The notes below the pieces were generated by a model. The model was given only the letters and a program-made list of their open reading frames with translations. It made no database searches and had not been told where the DNA came from. Shown one piece after another: positions 8,582 to 17,125 of a stretch of DNA of 64,000 nt. Made by a program: the position numbers and the translations under genes. Source of the DNA: Gudongella sp051744365. Lineage in GTDB: Bacteria; Bacillota; Clostridia; Tissierellales; Tissierellaceae. The DNA lies in NCBI GenBank assembly GCA_051744365.1, contig JBNJCX010000004.1:8273-72272 (forward strand). Direction: 5' to 3'. How positions within the stretch are numbered: the stretch's first letter is position 1; each line of letters begins with the position of its first letter.

Positions 8582-8670
8582 AGTACAGGTTTTATTATGC
8601 CCTTTTATTGGTATATGAATAATGGCAGGTATTTTTGTTAGTTGACGTGGTAATTTAGGAAGGAAGGGTG

Positions 8671-9894
8671 ATGCTGTTGAAAACCATAGCTGTTGCAGGT
8701 ACGTATGATAGCAAAAGGGAAGAGTTGATGTTTGTTAAGGATGTTCTTGAAGGCCTTGGACTTAATACACTGACCATAAACTGCGGGGTTTTTCAACCGA
8801 TGGTAAGTACGGATATAAAGAGCATCAATATTGCTGCAGAAGTAGGCGAGAACCTAAGAGAGATTGCAGCCAAGAAAGATAGGGCTTTGGGTACTGAGGT
8901 CCTTTCCAAGGGCATGGAAAAGATTATTCCAAGACTTTATGCTGAGGGCAGGTTTGACGGGATTATTTCCCTTGGAGGAAGCGGTGGGACATCCCTTGTA
9001 ACTCCAGGAATGCGGGCCCTTCCCGTTGGAGTTCCCAAGGTAATGGTGTCGACTCTGGCATCGGGAAATGTCCAGCAATATGTAGGAACAAGTGACATTA
9101 TCATGGTTCCTTCAATTGTGGATGTATCAGGGCTGAATTCAATTTCAACAAGGATATTCACAAACGCTGCCCTTGCAATTGCGGGGATGGTAAGCTTGGA
9201 GCATAAGGAGAAGGCGGTCGACAAAAGGCCGCTTATTGGGGCCACAATGTTCGGCGTTACCACTCCATGTGTAAACAGGGCCAGGGAATATCTGGAGGAG
9301 CAGGGATATGAGGTATTGGTATTCCATGCAACAGGAACCGGCGGAAGGACAATGGAGAGGTTGATTGAGGAAGGATACTTTGAAGGAGTACTTGACCTGA
9401 CGACAACCGAGTGGTGCGATGAATTGGTAGGAGGGGTGTTGGCTGCAGGTCCAAACAGACTTGAGGCAGCTGGGAAGGCAAAGGTTCCCCAGGTTGTATC
9501 TGTGGGAGCGCTGGATATGGTAAACTTTGGACCAATTGATACAGTTCCTGAGCAGTTTAAGGGAAGGAACCTGTATAAGCACAATCCAACCGTAACACTG
9601 ATGCGGACAACCGTTGAAGAGAACAAAAAACTGGGCGAGATAATCGCCCAAAAGCTTAATATGACTGAAGGTCTGACAGCCTTGATGCTGCCCTTAAAGG
9701 GAGTTTCAATGATTGATGAAGAAGGCCAGCCGTTCTTTGGACCGGCAGAGGACCAGATGCTGTTTGATATGTTAAGGAAGGATATAGACAGAACCAAGGT
9801 TGAACTGATTGAAATGGACAACAATATAAACGATGAGGAGTTTGCATTGGCAGCTGCAAGGAAGCTTTTGGATCTAATAAATGAAAATAATTAG
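8671..9894 (+). CDS. Tm-1-like / UPF0261 family ATP-binding protein
   Basis: About 407 residues matching the UPF0261 family: KTIAVAGTYDSKREEL at the N-terminus, GIISLGGSGGTSLVTPGMRALP in the middle, VSTLASGNVQQYVGTSDI, and a second domain beginning IGATMFGVTTPCVNRAREY. The family is homologous to the N-terminal domain of the tomato antiviral protein Tm-1, which binds ATP; its bacterial reaction is not established. ATG 8671 lies directly after AAGGAAGG; TTG at 8677 has better spacing and gives the usual family start LKTIAV. The next gene encodes the TIM-barrel partner, which is fused to this domain in plants and fungi. The base composition looks more GC-rich than its neighbours. Confidence 0.85.
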   Translation: MLLKTIAVAGTYDSKREELMFVKDVLEGLGLNTLTINCGVFQPMVSTDIKSINIAAEVGENLREIAAKKDRALGTEVLSKGMEKIIPRLYAEGRFDGIISLGGSGGTSLVTPGMRALPVGVPKVMVSTLASGNVQQYVGTSDIIMVPSIVDVSGLNSISTRIFTNAALAIAGMVSLEHKEKAVDKRPLIGATMFGVTTPCVNRAREYLEEQGYEVLVFHATGTGGRTMERLIEEGYFEGVLDLTTTEWCDELVGGVLAAGPNRLEAAGKAKVPQVVSVGALDMVNFGPIDTVPEQFKGRNLYKHNPTVTLMRTTVEENKKLGEIIAQKLNMTEGLTALMLPLKGVSMIDEEGQPFFGPAEDQMLFDMLRKDIDRTKVELIEMDNNINDEEFALAAARKLLDLINENN

Positions 9895-9909
9895 AGAGGT
9901 GATAGTTTC

Positions 9910-10731
9910 ATGGATAGAAATGAAGTGCTTATAAGATTAAAAGGACAGATCAAGGCTGGCAAGGCCATTATCGGTGCAGGAGCAGGTACCGGCATATCAG
10001 CAAAGAGCGCTGAAGAAGGCGGAGTTGACCTGATTATAATCTACAACTCCGGAAGGTACAGGATGGCTGGCCGTGGTTCTCTGGCTGGGCTTCTTCCCTA
10101 TGGAGATGCCAATCAGATTGTCGTTGATATGGGTAGTGAGGTTTTGCCAATAGTCAAGGATACTCCGGTACTGGCAGGTGTATGCGGCACAGATCCCTTC
10201 AGGATGATGGATAAGTTCCTAGAGCAATTGAAGGCACAGGGCTTTTCAGGAGTTCAGAACTTCCCTACAGTTGGACTGATTGACGGGGTATTCAGACAAA
10301 ACCTTGAAGAAACCGGTATGGGATATGACCTAGAGGTGGAAATGATAGGAAAGGCTCATGAGCTGGGTCTGCTTACAACCCCTTATGTGTTTGATACAGA
10401 GCAGGCAAAGAGGATGGCTGAAGCAGGTGCAGATGTTATTGTTGCACATATGGGGCTGACCACAAAGGGATCAATTGGAGCCCAGACAGCATTGACACTA
10501 GATGAGTCAGTAAAGAGGGTGCAGGGGATCTGCGATGCAGCCAAAGAGGTGAATCCGGATGTACTTGTAATATGCCATGGAGGACCTATTGCAATGCCTG
10601 AGGATGCCAGGTATGTCCTTGAAAGGACCATTGGAGTATCAGGATTCTTTGGAGCTTCAAGTATTGAGAGAATTCCAACCGAGGTTGCAATTAGGGAACA
10701 GGTTGAGGATTTCAAAGGGATAAGGTTGTAA
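9910..10731 (+). CDS. phosphoenolpyruvate hydrolase-like TIM-barrel protein
   Basis: 273 residues forming a TIM-barrel of the family annotated PEP hydrolase / TIM-barrel signal transduction protein. Landmarks are IIGAGAGTGISAKSAEEGGVDLIIIYNSG, PVLAGVCGTDPFRMMDKFL, GFSGVQNFPTVGLIDGVFR, and DVIVAHMGLTTKGSIGA near residue 177-193. It starts 15 bases after the UPF0261 stop behind GAGAGGTGATAG, so the two are one operon. The family reaction is only inferred in the literature, and I cannot say what the pair does in this organism. A hairpin with a short T-run follows at 10761. Confidence 0.82.
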   Translation: MDRNEVLIRLKGQIKAGKAIIGAGAGTGISAKSAEEGGVDLIIIYNSGRYRMAGRGSLAGLLPYGDANQIVVDMGSEVLPIVKDTPVLAGVCGTDPFRMMDKFLEQLKAQGFSGVQNFPTVGLIDGVFRQNLEETGMGYDLEVEMIGKAHELGLLTTPYVFDTEQAKRMAEAGADVIVAHMGLTTKGSIGAQTALTLDESVKRVQGICDAAKEVNPDVLVICHGGPIAMPEDARYVLERTIGVSGFFGASSIERIPTEVAIREQVEDFKGIRL

Positions 10732-10760
10732 AGAGATGTTTTAATAGTATTAAGGATTTG

Positions 10761-10810
10761 GACAGGTAAGCTGAAGTTTTGGTTTGCCTGTTTCTTGCTA
10801 ATATGGTTTA
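10761..10810 (+). repeat. copy A of a duplicated intergenic terminator element
   Basis: Hairpin arms 10762-10771 and 10781-10791 pair through A-U, G-C and G-U pairs and are followed by TTTC. The first 33 bases recur at 12003-12035 with a single change, and both copies are followed by ATATGGTTTA at slightly different distances (here 10801-10810). It probably terminates the UPF0261/TIM-barrel operon. Confidence 0.7.
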
Positions 10811-10824
10811 TATAAAGCATATAC

Positions 10825-10853
10825 TTACAAATATTTTCAATTGATAGTATAAT
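10825..10853 (+). promoter_or_regulatory. sigma-A promoter of the aldo/keto reductase gene
   Basis: TTACAA (10825-10830) and TATAAT (10848-10853) are separated by 17 bp, about 87 bases upstream of the start codon. Confidence 0.6.
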
Positions 10854-10939
10854 ATTGTAGTATTAGTGTATAGTTTGAAATTTAAATATTTGATCTCTGG
10901 AAAGCTGTTTAATAAACAGAAATATGAAGGGAGATAATC

Positions 10940-11965
10940 ATGGCTACAGTAAAAATTGGTAATACTGGTATTATAGCTAATAAGAATGGGTTTGGAGCTT
11001 TGCCTATACAAAGGATTGACAGCTCACAGGCTAGGCAAATATTAGTCCGCGCATTTGAAGGAGGCATCAATTTTTTCGACACTTCTCGTGCTTATAGCGA
11101 TAGCGAGCAGAAAATTGGCATGGCATTATCGCATGTAAGAGACAAGATACATATTGCAACAAAAACCAAAGCTGGTAATGCAGATGAATTCTGGTCAGAC
11201 TTGGAGAAATCACTTGGGTCATTAAGGACCGATTACATTGACATATACCAGTTTCATAATCCTTCATATTGTCCAAAACCTGGGGATGGCACTGGATTAT
11301 ACGAAGCGATGCTGGAAGCTAAAAGAAAAGGACTAATCAGACATATTGGGATAACAAATCACAAAATCAATGTAGCCAAAGACGCGATAGAATCAGGTTT
11401 ATATGAGACTATACAGTTTCCGTTCAGCTACTTGGCAACGGAGGATGAAGTGAAGTTAGTTGAGATGTGCAGGGAAAATGGGATTGGTTTTATAGCAATG
11501 AAATCATTGGCGGGCGGCCTAATTAACAATTCAAGGGCAGCTTATGCGTATCTTTCACTTTTTGAAAACGTATTGCCGATTTGGGGAGTACAAAGAATTA
11601 ATGAGTTGGAAGAATTCCTCGAGTATGTAAACAATCCTCCTGTGATGACTCCCGAGATAAGTAAATTGATTGAAAGTGATAAGAGTATCCTTTCAGGAGA
11701 ATTTTGTAGAGGCTGTGGCTATTGTCTACCTTGTCCAGCTGGGATTGACATCCCTAATGCAGCAAGGATGTCATTGATGATTAGAAGAGCTCCCACAAAA
11801 GGCTTTTTCGGGGAAGATTGGCAGATTAAGATGAATAAAATTAAAGATTGTATAGATTGCAGGCATTGTTTAGAGAACTGTCCATATGGGCTGGATACGC
11901 CGAATCTATTGCGGAGAAATCTGGAAGACTATGTTGAGACAATCAAGACCAGTTCAGATATTTAG
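10940..11965 (+). CDS. aldo/keto reductase with C-terminal 4Fe-4S domain
   Basis: 341 residues. Residues 1-240 form an aldo/keto reductase barrel: NFFDTSRAYSDSEQKIG carries the catalytic Asp and Tyr, followed by HIATKTKA with the catalytic Lys and by DIYQFHN. Residues about 255-325 add Fe-S cysteines: CRGCGYCLPCPAG and CIDCRHCLENCPYG. This bacterial subfamily is often annotated as a predicted oxidoreductase of the aldo/keto reductase family; the Fe-S part suggests electron exchange with ferredoxin. It is monocistronic, with a promoter at 10825 and copy B of the repeated terminator behind it. The substrate is unknown. Confidence 0.88.
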   Translation: MATVKIGNTGIIANKNGFGALPIQRIDSSQARQILVRAFEGGINFFDTSRAYSDSEQKIGMALSHVRDKIHIATKTKAGNADEFWSDLEKSLGSLRTDYIDIYQFHNPSYCPKPGDGTGLYEAMLEAKRKGLIRHIGITNHKINVAKDAIESGLYETIQFPFSYLATEDEVKLVEMCRENGIGFIAMKSLAGGLINNSRAAYAYLSLFENVLPIWGVQRINELEEFLEYVNNPPVMTPEISKLIESDKSILSGEFCRGCGYCLPCPAGIDIPNAARMSLMIRRAPTKGFFGEDWQIKMNKIKDCIDCRHCLENCPYGLDTPNLLRRNLEDYVETIKTSSDI

Positions 11966-12002
11966 ATGGAAAGAAAAACATAGCATCTAAAGAAAGTATC
12001 TA

Positions 12003-12064
12003 GACAGGTTAGCTGAAGTTTTGGTTTGCCTGTTTTTTATATTGCTCTTCAACAATATGGTTTA
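12003..12064 (+). repeat. copy B of the duplicated intergenic terminator element
   Basis: This copy matches the element at 10761 over 33 bases with one difference. Here the hairpin (12004-12013 with 12023-12033) is followed by TTTTTT, a proper terminator for the aldo/keto reductase gene. ATATGGTTTA recurs at 12055-12064. Confidence 0.75.
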
Positions 12065-12150
12065 TTAAAACTTTTGTTGAAAACTTGATGTAAATCAATT
12101 AGATTATAGTTAGAAAGTATTTTATTTTTAGAAAAAAATGGGAGGTAACA

Positions 12151-13050
12151 ATGAGAAAATTAATGGAATGTGTACCAAATTTCAGTGAAGGTAGAGACGA
12201 AGCGTTAGTTGAGAAAATCATAGATGAGGCCAGAAAGATTGAAGGAATAACTATTCTTGACTATTCATCTGACAAGGACCACAACAGATCGGTTCTTACC
12301 ATGATCGGATCACCTGAAAAGATCAAGGAAGCTGCAATCAATACAGCAAAAAAAGCTGCTGAGCTTATTGACATGTCTAAGCATGAAGGAGCTCACCCAA
12401 GAATGGGAGCGACAGATGTTATACCCTTTACACCAGTTTCAAATGTGACTATTGAGGAGTGTAGGGAAGTTGCAAATAAAGTTGCAGCTGAAATCGGAAG
12501 CTGGGGCATACCAGTTTACATGTATGAGGAGTCAGCATCAAAACCTGAAAGGCAAAATCTTGCAAAGGTAAGAAAAGGCCAGTACGAAGGTTTCTTTGAC
12601 AAGATCAAGGAAGAAGAGTGGAAGCCAGACTTCGGACCACAGGAAATGAATGTCAAGAGTGGATGTACAGCAGTTGGTGCAAGAGTTCCACTGGTAGCAT
12701 TTAACATTAACCTGGACACTCCAGATGTGGAAATTGCAAATGCAATTGCTAAAAAAGTAAGACATATTGGCGGAGGGCTGAGATTTGTTAAGGGTATTGG
12801 CCTGAAACTAGAGGAAAGAAACCAGACCCAGGTTTCAATGAATCTTGTAAACTACGAGAAAACATCCATATACCAGGCTTTTGAAATGGTAAAGATGGAA
12901 GCTAGAAGATATGGTGTTAATGTAGTTGGTAGTGAGGTAATCGGAACAATCCCAATGAAATCACTTCTTGATGTTGCAGAATACTATCTGCAAATTGAGA
13001 ACTTTGGCATTGACCAGATTCTAGAGAAAAGATTGTTGGATGAACAATAG
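12151..13050 (+). CDS. ftcD: glutamate formimidoyltransferase
   Basis: 299 residues equal to the formiminotransferase N- and C-subdomains alone, without the cyclodeaminase domain of the bifunctional animal enzyme. Landmarks are LMECVPNFSEGRD at the start, the catalytic-loop DHNRSVLTMIG, and EGAHPRMGATDVIPF with the conserved His. The enzyme transfers the formimino group of formimino-glutamate, a histidine degradation intermediate, to tetrahydrofolate. ATG 12151 follows GGGAGG. It has its own terminator; hutH, hutU and hutI are not in the window, but a HutD-family gene lies 1.2 kb downstream. Confidence 0.93.
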   Translation: MRKLMECVPNFSEGRDEALVEKIIDEARKIEGITILDYSSDKDHNRSVLTMIGSPEKIKEAAINTAKKAAELIDMSKHEGAHPRMGATDVIPFTPVSNVTIEECREVANKVAAEIGSWGIPVYMYEESASKPERQNLAKVRKGQYEGFFDKIKEEEWKPDFGPQEMNVKSGCTAVGARVPLVAFNINLDTPDVEIANAIAKKVRHIGGGLRFVKGIGLKLEERNQTQVSMNLVNYEKTSIYQAFEMVKMEARRYGVNVVGSEVIGTIPMKSLLDVAEYYLQIENFGIDQILEKRLLDEQ

Positions 13051-13073
13051 AAATGATTATTGATGATTTTAAG

Positions 13074-13098
13074 GCTCGCGTAATGCGAGCTTTTTTTT
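13074..13098 (+). terminator. terminator after ftcD
   Basis: GCTCGC (13074-13079), loop GTAAT and GCGAGC (13085-13090) are followed by eight T residues. Confidence 0.92.
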
Positions 13099-13261
13099 AG
13101 ACAGGAACCTCCGAGATTTGCAGTTTGGGTTATGAATATCAGAAGAGGAGTAACATCCACTAATAACTGTATAAAAGAGTATATTCATACATTACGGGTA
13201 TAAGTGTAGATATGAAAACAGATAGATAATACTAGAATACCAATACGTAGGAGGTTTTATT

Positions 13262-14149
13262 ATGAATGATAAACAAAGAGATATTATGAAAAATGGCAAT
13301 GGTTTTGTAGCTGCACTGGATCAGAGTGGTGGAAGTACTCCAAAAGCACTGTTGGGCTATGGGATAACTAAAGACAAATATGACAATGATGAAGAAATGT
13401 TTGATTTAGTGCATAAAATGAGAACTAGGATTATAACAAGTCCAGGATTTAACTCAGAACATATATTAGCAGCTATTCTTTTTGAACAGACTATGGACCG
13501 AAAGGTAGAAGGCATGTTTACGGCGGATTATTTATGGGAGAAAAAGGGAATAGTTCCAATTCTTAAGGTAGATAAGGGACTGGCAGATGAAAAGGATGGG
13601 GTACAGCTTATGAAACCAATTCCAGAGCTGCGAGAGTTACTGGATCGAGCAGTTGAGAAAAGGATTTTTGGCACCAAAATGAGATCGGTGATTAAAAAGG
13701 CTAATCCAGAATCGATTAAAAGAATTGTTCAGCAACAATTTGAAATAGGGAATCAAATAATGGCAAAGGGCTTGGTGCCCATTCTGGAACCGGAAGTTGA
13801 TATTAATAGTGAAGATAAAAGGGAATCTGAAGAGATTCTTAAGAAAGAGTTACTAAAGCACCTGGATACACTTTCCGAAGGGCAAGAGGTTATGTTAAAA
13901 CTTTCATTACCGAGTGAAGATGGTTTTTATACTGAATTGATAGAACATCCAAAAGTTATGCGTGTAGTTGCTTTATCAGGTGGTTACAGCAGAGAAGAAG
14001 CTGTAAGACTCCTTTATAACAACCCGGGTTTAATTGCAAGTTTTTCAAGAGCGCTAGTAGAAGGTTTAAGTGTTGATCAAAGTGAGAAAGAGTTCAATGA
14101 TATGCTGGACAATTCAATTACTGAGATATATAATGCTTCGATCACCTAA
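13262..14149 (+). CDS. fda: fructose-bisphosphate aldolase, class I
   Basis: 295 residues closely following the bacterial class I aldolase of staphylococci. It shows FVAALDQSGGSTPKALLGYG at the N-terminus, RTRIITSPGF, ILFEQTMDR, IFGTKMRSVIKKAN, the Schiff-base lysine segment VMLKLSLPSE, and RVVALSGGYSREEA for phosphate binding. It cleaves fructose 1,6-bisphosphate to glyceraldehyde 3-phosphate and dihydroxyacetone phosphate without metal. The start follows GTAGGAGG. It stands alone between ftcD and a HutD gene; neither neighbour points to a special role. Confidence 0.93.
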   Translation: MNDKQRDIMKNGNGFVAALDQSGGSTPKALLGYGITKDKYDNDEEMFDLVHKMRTRIITSPGFNSEHILAAILFEQTMDRKVEGMFTADYLWEKKGIVPILKVDKGLADEKDGVQLMKPIPELRELLDRAVEKRIFGTKMRSVIKKANPESIKRIVQQQFEIGNQIMAKGLVPILEPEVDINSEDKRESEEILKKELLKHLDTLSEGQEVMLKLSLPSEDGFYTELIEHPKVMRVVALSGGYSREEAVRLLYNNPGLIASFSRALVEGLSVDQSEKEFNDMLDNSITEIYNASIT

Positions 14150-14215
14150 AAGTTAGAATAAAGGAAAGCAAGTCAATAGATCAAGCTTAATAATGGTTTA
14201 AGGCAGGGTGTTTAA

Positions 14216-14794
14216 ATGAAAGAAAGAATAATCACTAAAAGGGGTTTCATCACAACTAAATGGGCCGGTGGAGAAACAACCCAGCTGGCAATATATCCCC
14301 AGGATGCGGTTTTTTTCCAGAAGGATTTTCTTTGGAGAATTTCATCGGCTACATTTACATCTACCGAATCAAAGTTCTCCGATTTCAGCGGATATCAAAG
14401 ATATATTCTTCCACTGGAAGGAACCTTAAGCTTATCCCATAAGGGATTGTATAACAGAAAATTGGAGAAATTCGAAGTTGAGTATTTTGATGGTTCCTGG
14501 GATACTTTTTCAGAGAACGCCCTGGACTGCAGAGACTACAATTTTATTGTAAAGAATGGCAATCTTGCAAAGCTGCAAATCCTAAATAAGGGAGACAAAT
14601 ATACTTTCAAGGGATCAGAAATAGCAACCGTTTTCTCTAAGGAAGATTTTGTTCTGGAGCTATGCAACAAAGGAGAGAAAAGGGAAATCGAGGGATTTTC
14701 ACTTCTGGTTCTTGAAACTGAAGTAGAAGAAGAGATTAAAATTATAGGCTGTGATTCACCGGTTATAATTACGGAATTCTTAATTGAGAAATAG
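14216..14794 (+). CDS. hutD: HutD-family cupin protein
   Basis: 192 residues of the HutD/Ves bicupin fold: KWAGGETTQLAIYP near residue 15-28, FLWRISSATFTSTESKFSDF, and GYQRYILPLEGTLSLSH. HutD is linked to histidine utilisation and proposed to cap or sense urocanate or formimino-glutamate pathway flux; it has no proven enzymatic reaction. Its proximity to ftcD supports a histidine link, although the two are separated by an aldolase gene and a terminator. A clear terminator follows. Confidence 0.82.
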   Translation: MKERIITKRGFITTKWAGGETTQLAIYPQDAVFFQKDFLWRISSATFTSTESKFSDFSGYQRYILPLEGTLSLSHKGLYNRKLEKFEVEYFDGSWDTFSENALDCRDYNFIVKNGNLAKLQILNKGDKYTFKGSEIATVFSKEDFVLELCNKGEKREIEGFSLLVLETEVEEEIKIIGCDSPVIITEFLIEK

Positions 14795-14813
14795 AGACAA
14801 AATAATTAAATTG

Positions 14814-14858
14814 ACAGACATACCTCTAGAGCTTGTAGCGGTATGTCTGTTTTATTTT
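14814..14858 (+). terminator. terminator after hutD
   Basis: Perfect 11-bp arms (14814-14824 ACAGACATACC and 14840-14850) are followed by TTTATTTT. Confidence 0.88.
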
Positions 14859-14952
14859 ACTAAAAAGTATTATAATATGAAGATAGGTTTTATTAAAGAC
14901 GATCAGATTTGAAGGAATACTATTAGAGCAATTAAGAAGGGGGAAATAATTA

Positions 14953-16845
14953 ATGTCTTATATCGGTTATATTGCTCCTACAAGAAAAATGGCCAATATG
15001 GCAAGGGAAGTATTTGATGAGCATGGGATAGATGTTGTTATTGAAGTGGGATGTCTTGAATCAGGTTTAAAAAAAGCTGAAAAATTGGTGAAGGAAGGTG
15101 TACTAGTCCTTATTTCTAGAGGAGGAACGGCATTACTCATTAGAAAAAAGCTGGATATACCCGTTATTGAAATACCAATTACTGCGGCAGATATAGCTAA
15201 ATCAATAGTTGAGGCTTCTAAACTGGGAAGAAAAATAATTATTATTGGTTTCTTTAATTTAGTACAAGGAATCGAAAACTTTAACCCTCTCTTAAATGTT
15301 GATTTAAAGCAAGTATATATCAACAATGAAGAGGAAGCATATAGAGAAATCTTAAAAGCTAAAAAAGAAGGTATAGAGGTTATTATTGGCGGAGCGATTC
15401 AACACAAAATGTCAAGAGAAGAAGGGATGAAATCCGTTTTTTTAGAAACTGGGTCCTTGGCAATTTATCATGCATACGGTGAAGCCGAGACTTTACTGAA
15501 TTCAATTTTAAAAGAACAACAAAAGTCTCAAGAAACAAGAGCAATTTTTGACTATGCCAGAGATGGTTTTCTAGCTATTAATAAGTACGGTATTGTAACA
15601 CTTATCAATTCTACTGCAGCTAAGACAATGAATTGCAGTGTAGATACGGCTATAGGGAAATCCTTGGATGAAATCGCTCCCAAATTGACAGATTTAAAAG
15701 ACGTACTTAAGGATGGAAAAGAATGTATACACGACATCAAAAATATTGGACAAATGAATATTATGTACAACAGAATTCCGATAATTGTAAATGAAGAAAT
15801 TGTAGGAGCCGTAGCTATTTTTCAGGATATTAATGAATTGCAGGAACAAGAAAGAAAAATAAGAAGAGAATTTTACACAAAAGGATTGTATGCCAAATTC
15901 ACATTTGAAAGCATTAATGGAGTAAGCAACAATATAAATACTGCTAAAAGCTTTGCAGAAAAATTCTCTAGGACCAATGCTACGGTATTAATAAAAGGTG
16001 AAACCGGAACAGGTAAAGAGATGTTCGCTCAAAGCATTCACAATGCAAGCTTGAGAAGTACCGGACCATTTGTCGCTGTTAACTGCGCTTCCTTACCGGA
16101 AAATCTGTTGGAAAGTGAACTTTTTGGTTATGTGGAAGGAGCATTTACAGGAGCTTTAAAAAAAGGAAAACCAGGGTTGTTTGAATTGGCACACAAAGGC
16201 ACTATCCTATTGGATGAGATTAGCGAAATTCCTTTAATGCTACAAGGAAGGCTGCTAAGAGTGCTGCAAGAAAAAAGTGTTATGAGATTGGGAGACGATA
16301 AAATAATACCGATAGATGTAAGAATTATAGCGACGACAAATAAGGATTTGGTTGAGGCTGTAAGAAATGGTGAGTTTAGAGAGGACTTGTTCTTTCGCTT
16401 GAACATATTAAGGCTAGACCTGCCACCTCTAAGGGATAGATTGGAAGATGTAGAAATTTTAGCAAATGATTTTCTTGAGGAATACAACAATAGGAACACG
16501 CATTTTATTTTATCAACATCTGCATTAGATATTTTAAAAAACCATAAATGGCCTGGAAACATAAGAGAATTAAGGAATCTCATAGAAAGGCTTTCCATCA
16601 TCTCGACAGCTGACGTCATTGAAGATACGCTGATTAAATTATATATAGATGAAACCGATAGGATTTTCAAGAAAGAATTTGAAGATCACAACATAAGTGA
16701 AAATTCTAATGAGGTGAATGAAAAGCCTACAAAAATAGAAATTTTTAAAATACTGGAAAGGACTAAAAATAACAAAACAAAAGCAGCTGAAGTATTAGGT
16801 GTCAATAGAAGCACCTTATGGAGATGGCTAAGAGAAATGGAATAA
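14953..16845 (+). CDS. sigma-54-dependent activator with PrpR-type sensor domain
   Basis: 630 residues in four parts. About 1-190 is a PrpR_N ligand-binding domain (VLISRGGTALLIRKKLDIPVI). About 195-300 is a PAS domain (FDYARDGFLAINKYGIVTLI). About 320-555 is a sigma-54 AAA+ domain with Walker A GETGTGKE (349-356), the sigma-54 contact loop GAFTGA (396-401) and Walker B GTILLDE (416-422). About 590-630 is a Fis-type helix-turn-helix (NKTKAAEVLGVNRSTLWRWL). PrpR regulators sense acids such as 2-methylcitrate. It faces a -24/-12 promoter and palindromic enhancer-like sites directly upstream of the polycarboxylate operon, so it is almost certainly that operon's activator. RBS: AAGGGGG before ATG 14953. 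Confidence 0.93.
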   Translation: MSYIGYIAPTRKMANMAREVFDEHGIDVVIEVGCLESGLKKAEKLVKEGVLVLISRGGTALLIRKKLDIPVIEIPITAADIAKSIVEASKLGRKIIIIGFFNLVQGIENFNPLLNVDLKQVYINNEEEAYREILKAKKEGIEVIIGGAIQHKMSREEGMKSVFLETGSLAIYHAYGEAETLLNSILKEQQKSQETRAIFDYARDGFLAINKYGIVTLINSTAAKTMNCSVDTAIGKSLDEIAPKLTDLKDVLKDGKECIHDIKNIGQMNIMYNRIPIIVNEEIVGAVAIFQDINELQEQERKIRREFYTKGLYAKFTFESINGVSNNINTAKSFAEKFSRTNATVLIKGETGTGKEMFAQSIHNASLRSTGPFVAVNCASLPENLLESELFGYVEGAFTGALKKGKPGLFELAHKGTILLDEISEIPLMLQGRLLRVLQEKSVMRLGDDKIIPIDVRIIATTNKDLVEAVRNGEFREDLFFRLNILRLDLPPLRDRLEDVEILANDFLEEYNNRNTHFILSTSALDILKNHKWPGNIRELRNLIERLSIISTADVIEDTLIKLYIDETDRIFKKEFEDHNISENSNEVNEKPTKIEIFKILERTKNNKTKAAEVLGVNRSTLWRWLREME

Positions 16846-16854
16846 ACAAGAAAA

Positions 16855-16902
16855 CCGTTGCATGCAACAAACATGCAACGGTTAATGCGTTGCGCGCAAC
16901 GC
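16855..16902 (+). promoter_or_regulatory. upstream activating sites: TTGCATGCAA / TTGCGCGCAA palindromes
   Basis: Two related palindromes lie 155-200 bp upstream of the sigma-54 promoter. GTTGCATGCAAC (16857-16868) is followed by a half site ATGCAAC (16873-16879), which together also make a 10-bp inverted repeat (16855-16864 with 16872-16881). The perfect 16-mer GCGTTGCGCGCAACGC is at 16887-16902. The shared core is GTTGC-N2-GCAAC. Distance and symmetry suit binding of a Fis-type enhancer protein dimer. The first repeat might also end the regulator transcript, but it has no T-run. Confidence 0.75.
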
Positions 16903-17052
16903 TATTTTGTGAAAGGATCTATTGCGATCTTGGAAAAATTCTGCTTTATAAAATATATTTTTCCAAGCATGGATTAAAACAGAGCTTGTTGTAAGCAAGT
17001 CTTAGTCGTTTAGAGAAAATAGTCTTAAGTTTATTTGTATTTGTCGATCAGT

Positions 17053-17070
17053 TTGGCATAATAATTGCTT
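17053..17070 (+). promoter_or_regulatory. sigma-54 (-24/-12) promoter
   Basis: TTGGCATAATAATTGCTT has the invariant GG (17055-17056) and GC (17067-17068) 10 bp apart and matches the consensus TGGCAYRN4TTGCW. Transcription should start near 17080, about 46 bases before the first operon gene. Confidence 0.88.
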
Positions 17071-17125
17071 TATATAAGCTGTATGGAATTTATAAGTATA
17101 TAGAATCATTGAGGGGGTTTGGAGA

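Noticed and set aside
8937..9824. 295-codon antisense ORF over the UPF0261 gene
   Set aside because: Its translation is low-complexity Ser/Pro/Thr-rich with no family pattern and has no ribosome binding site; the plus-strand gene is a clear family member.
16855..16881. Inverted repeat as simple terminator of the sigma-54 activator gene
   Set aside because: There is no T-run after the stem, and the arms share their core with the separate palindrome at 16887; enhancer sites explain both.
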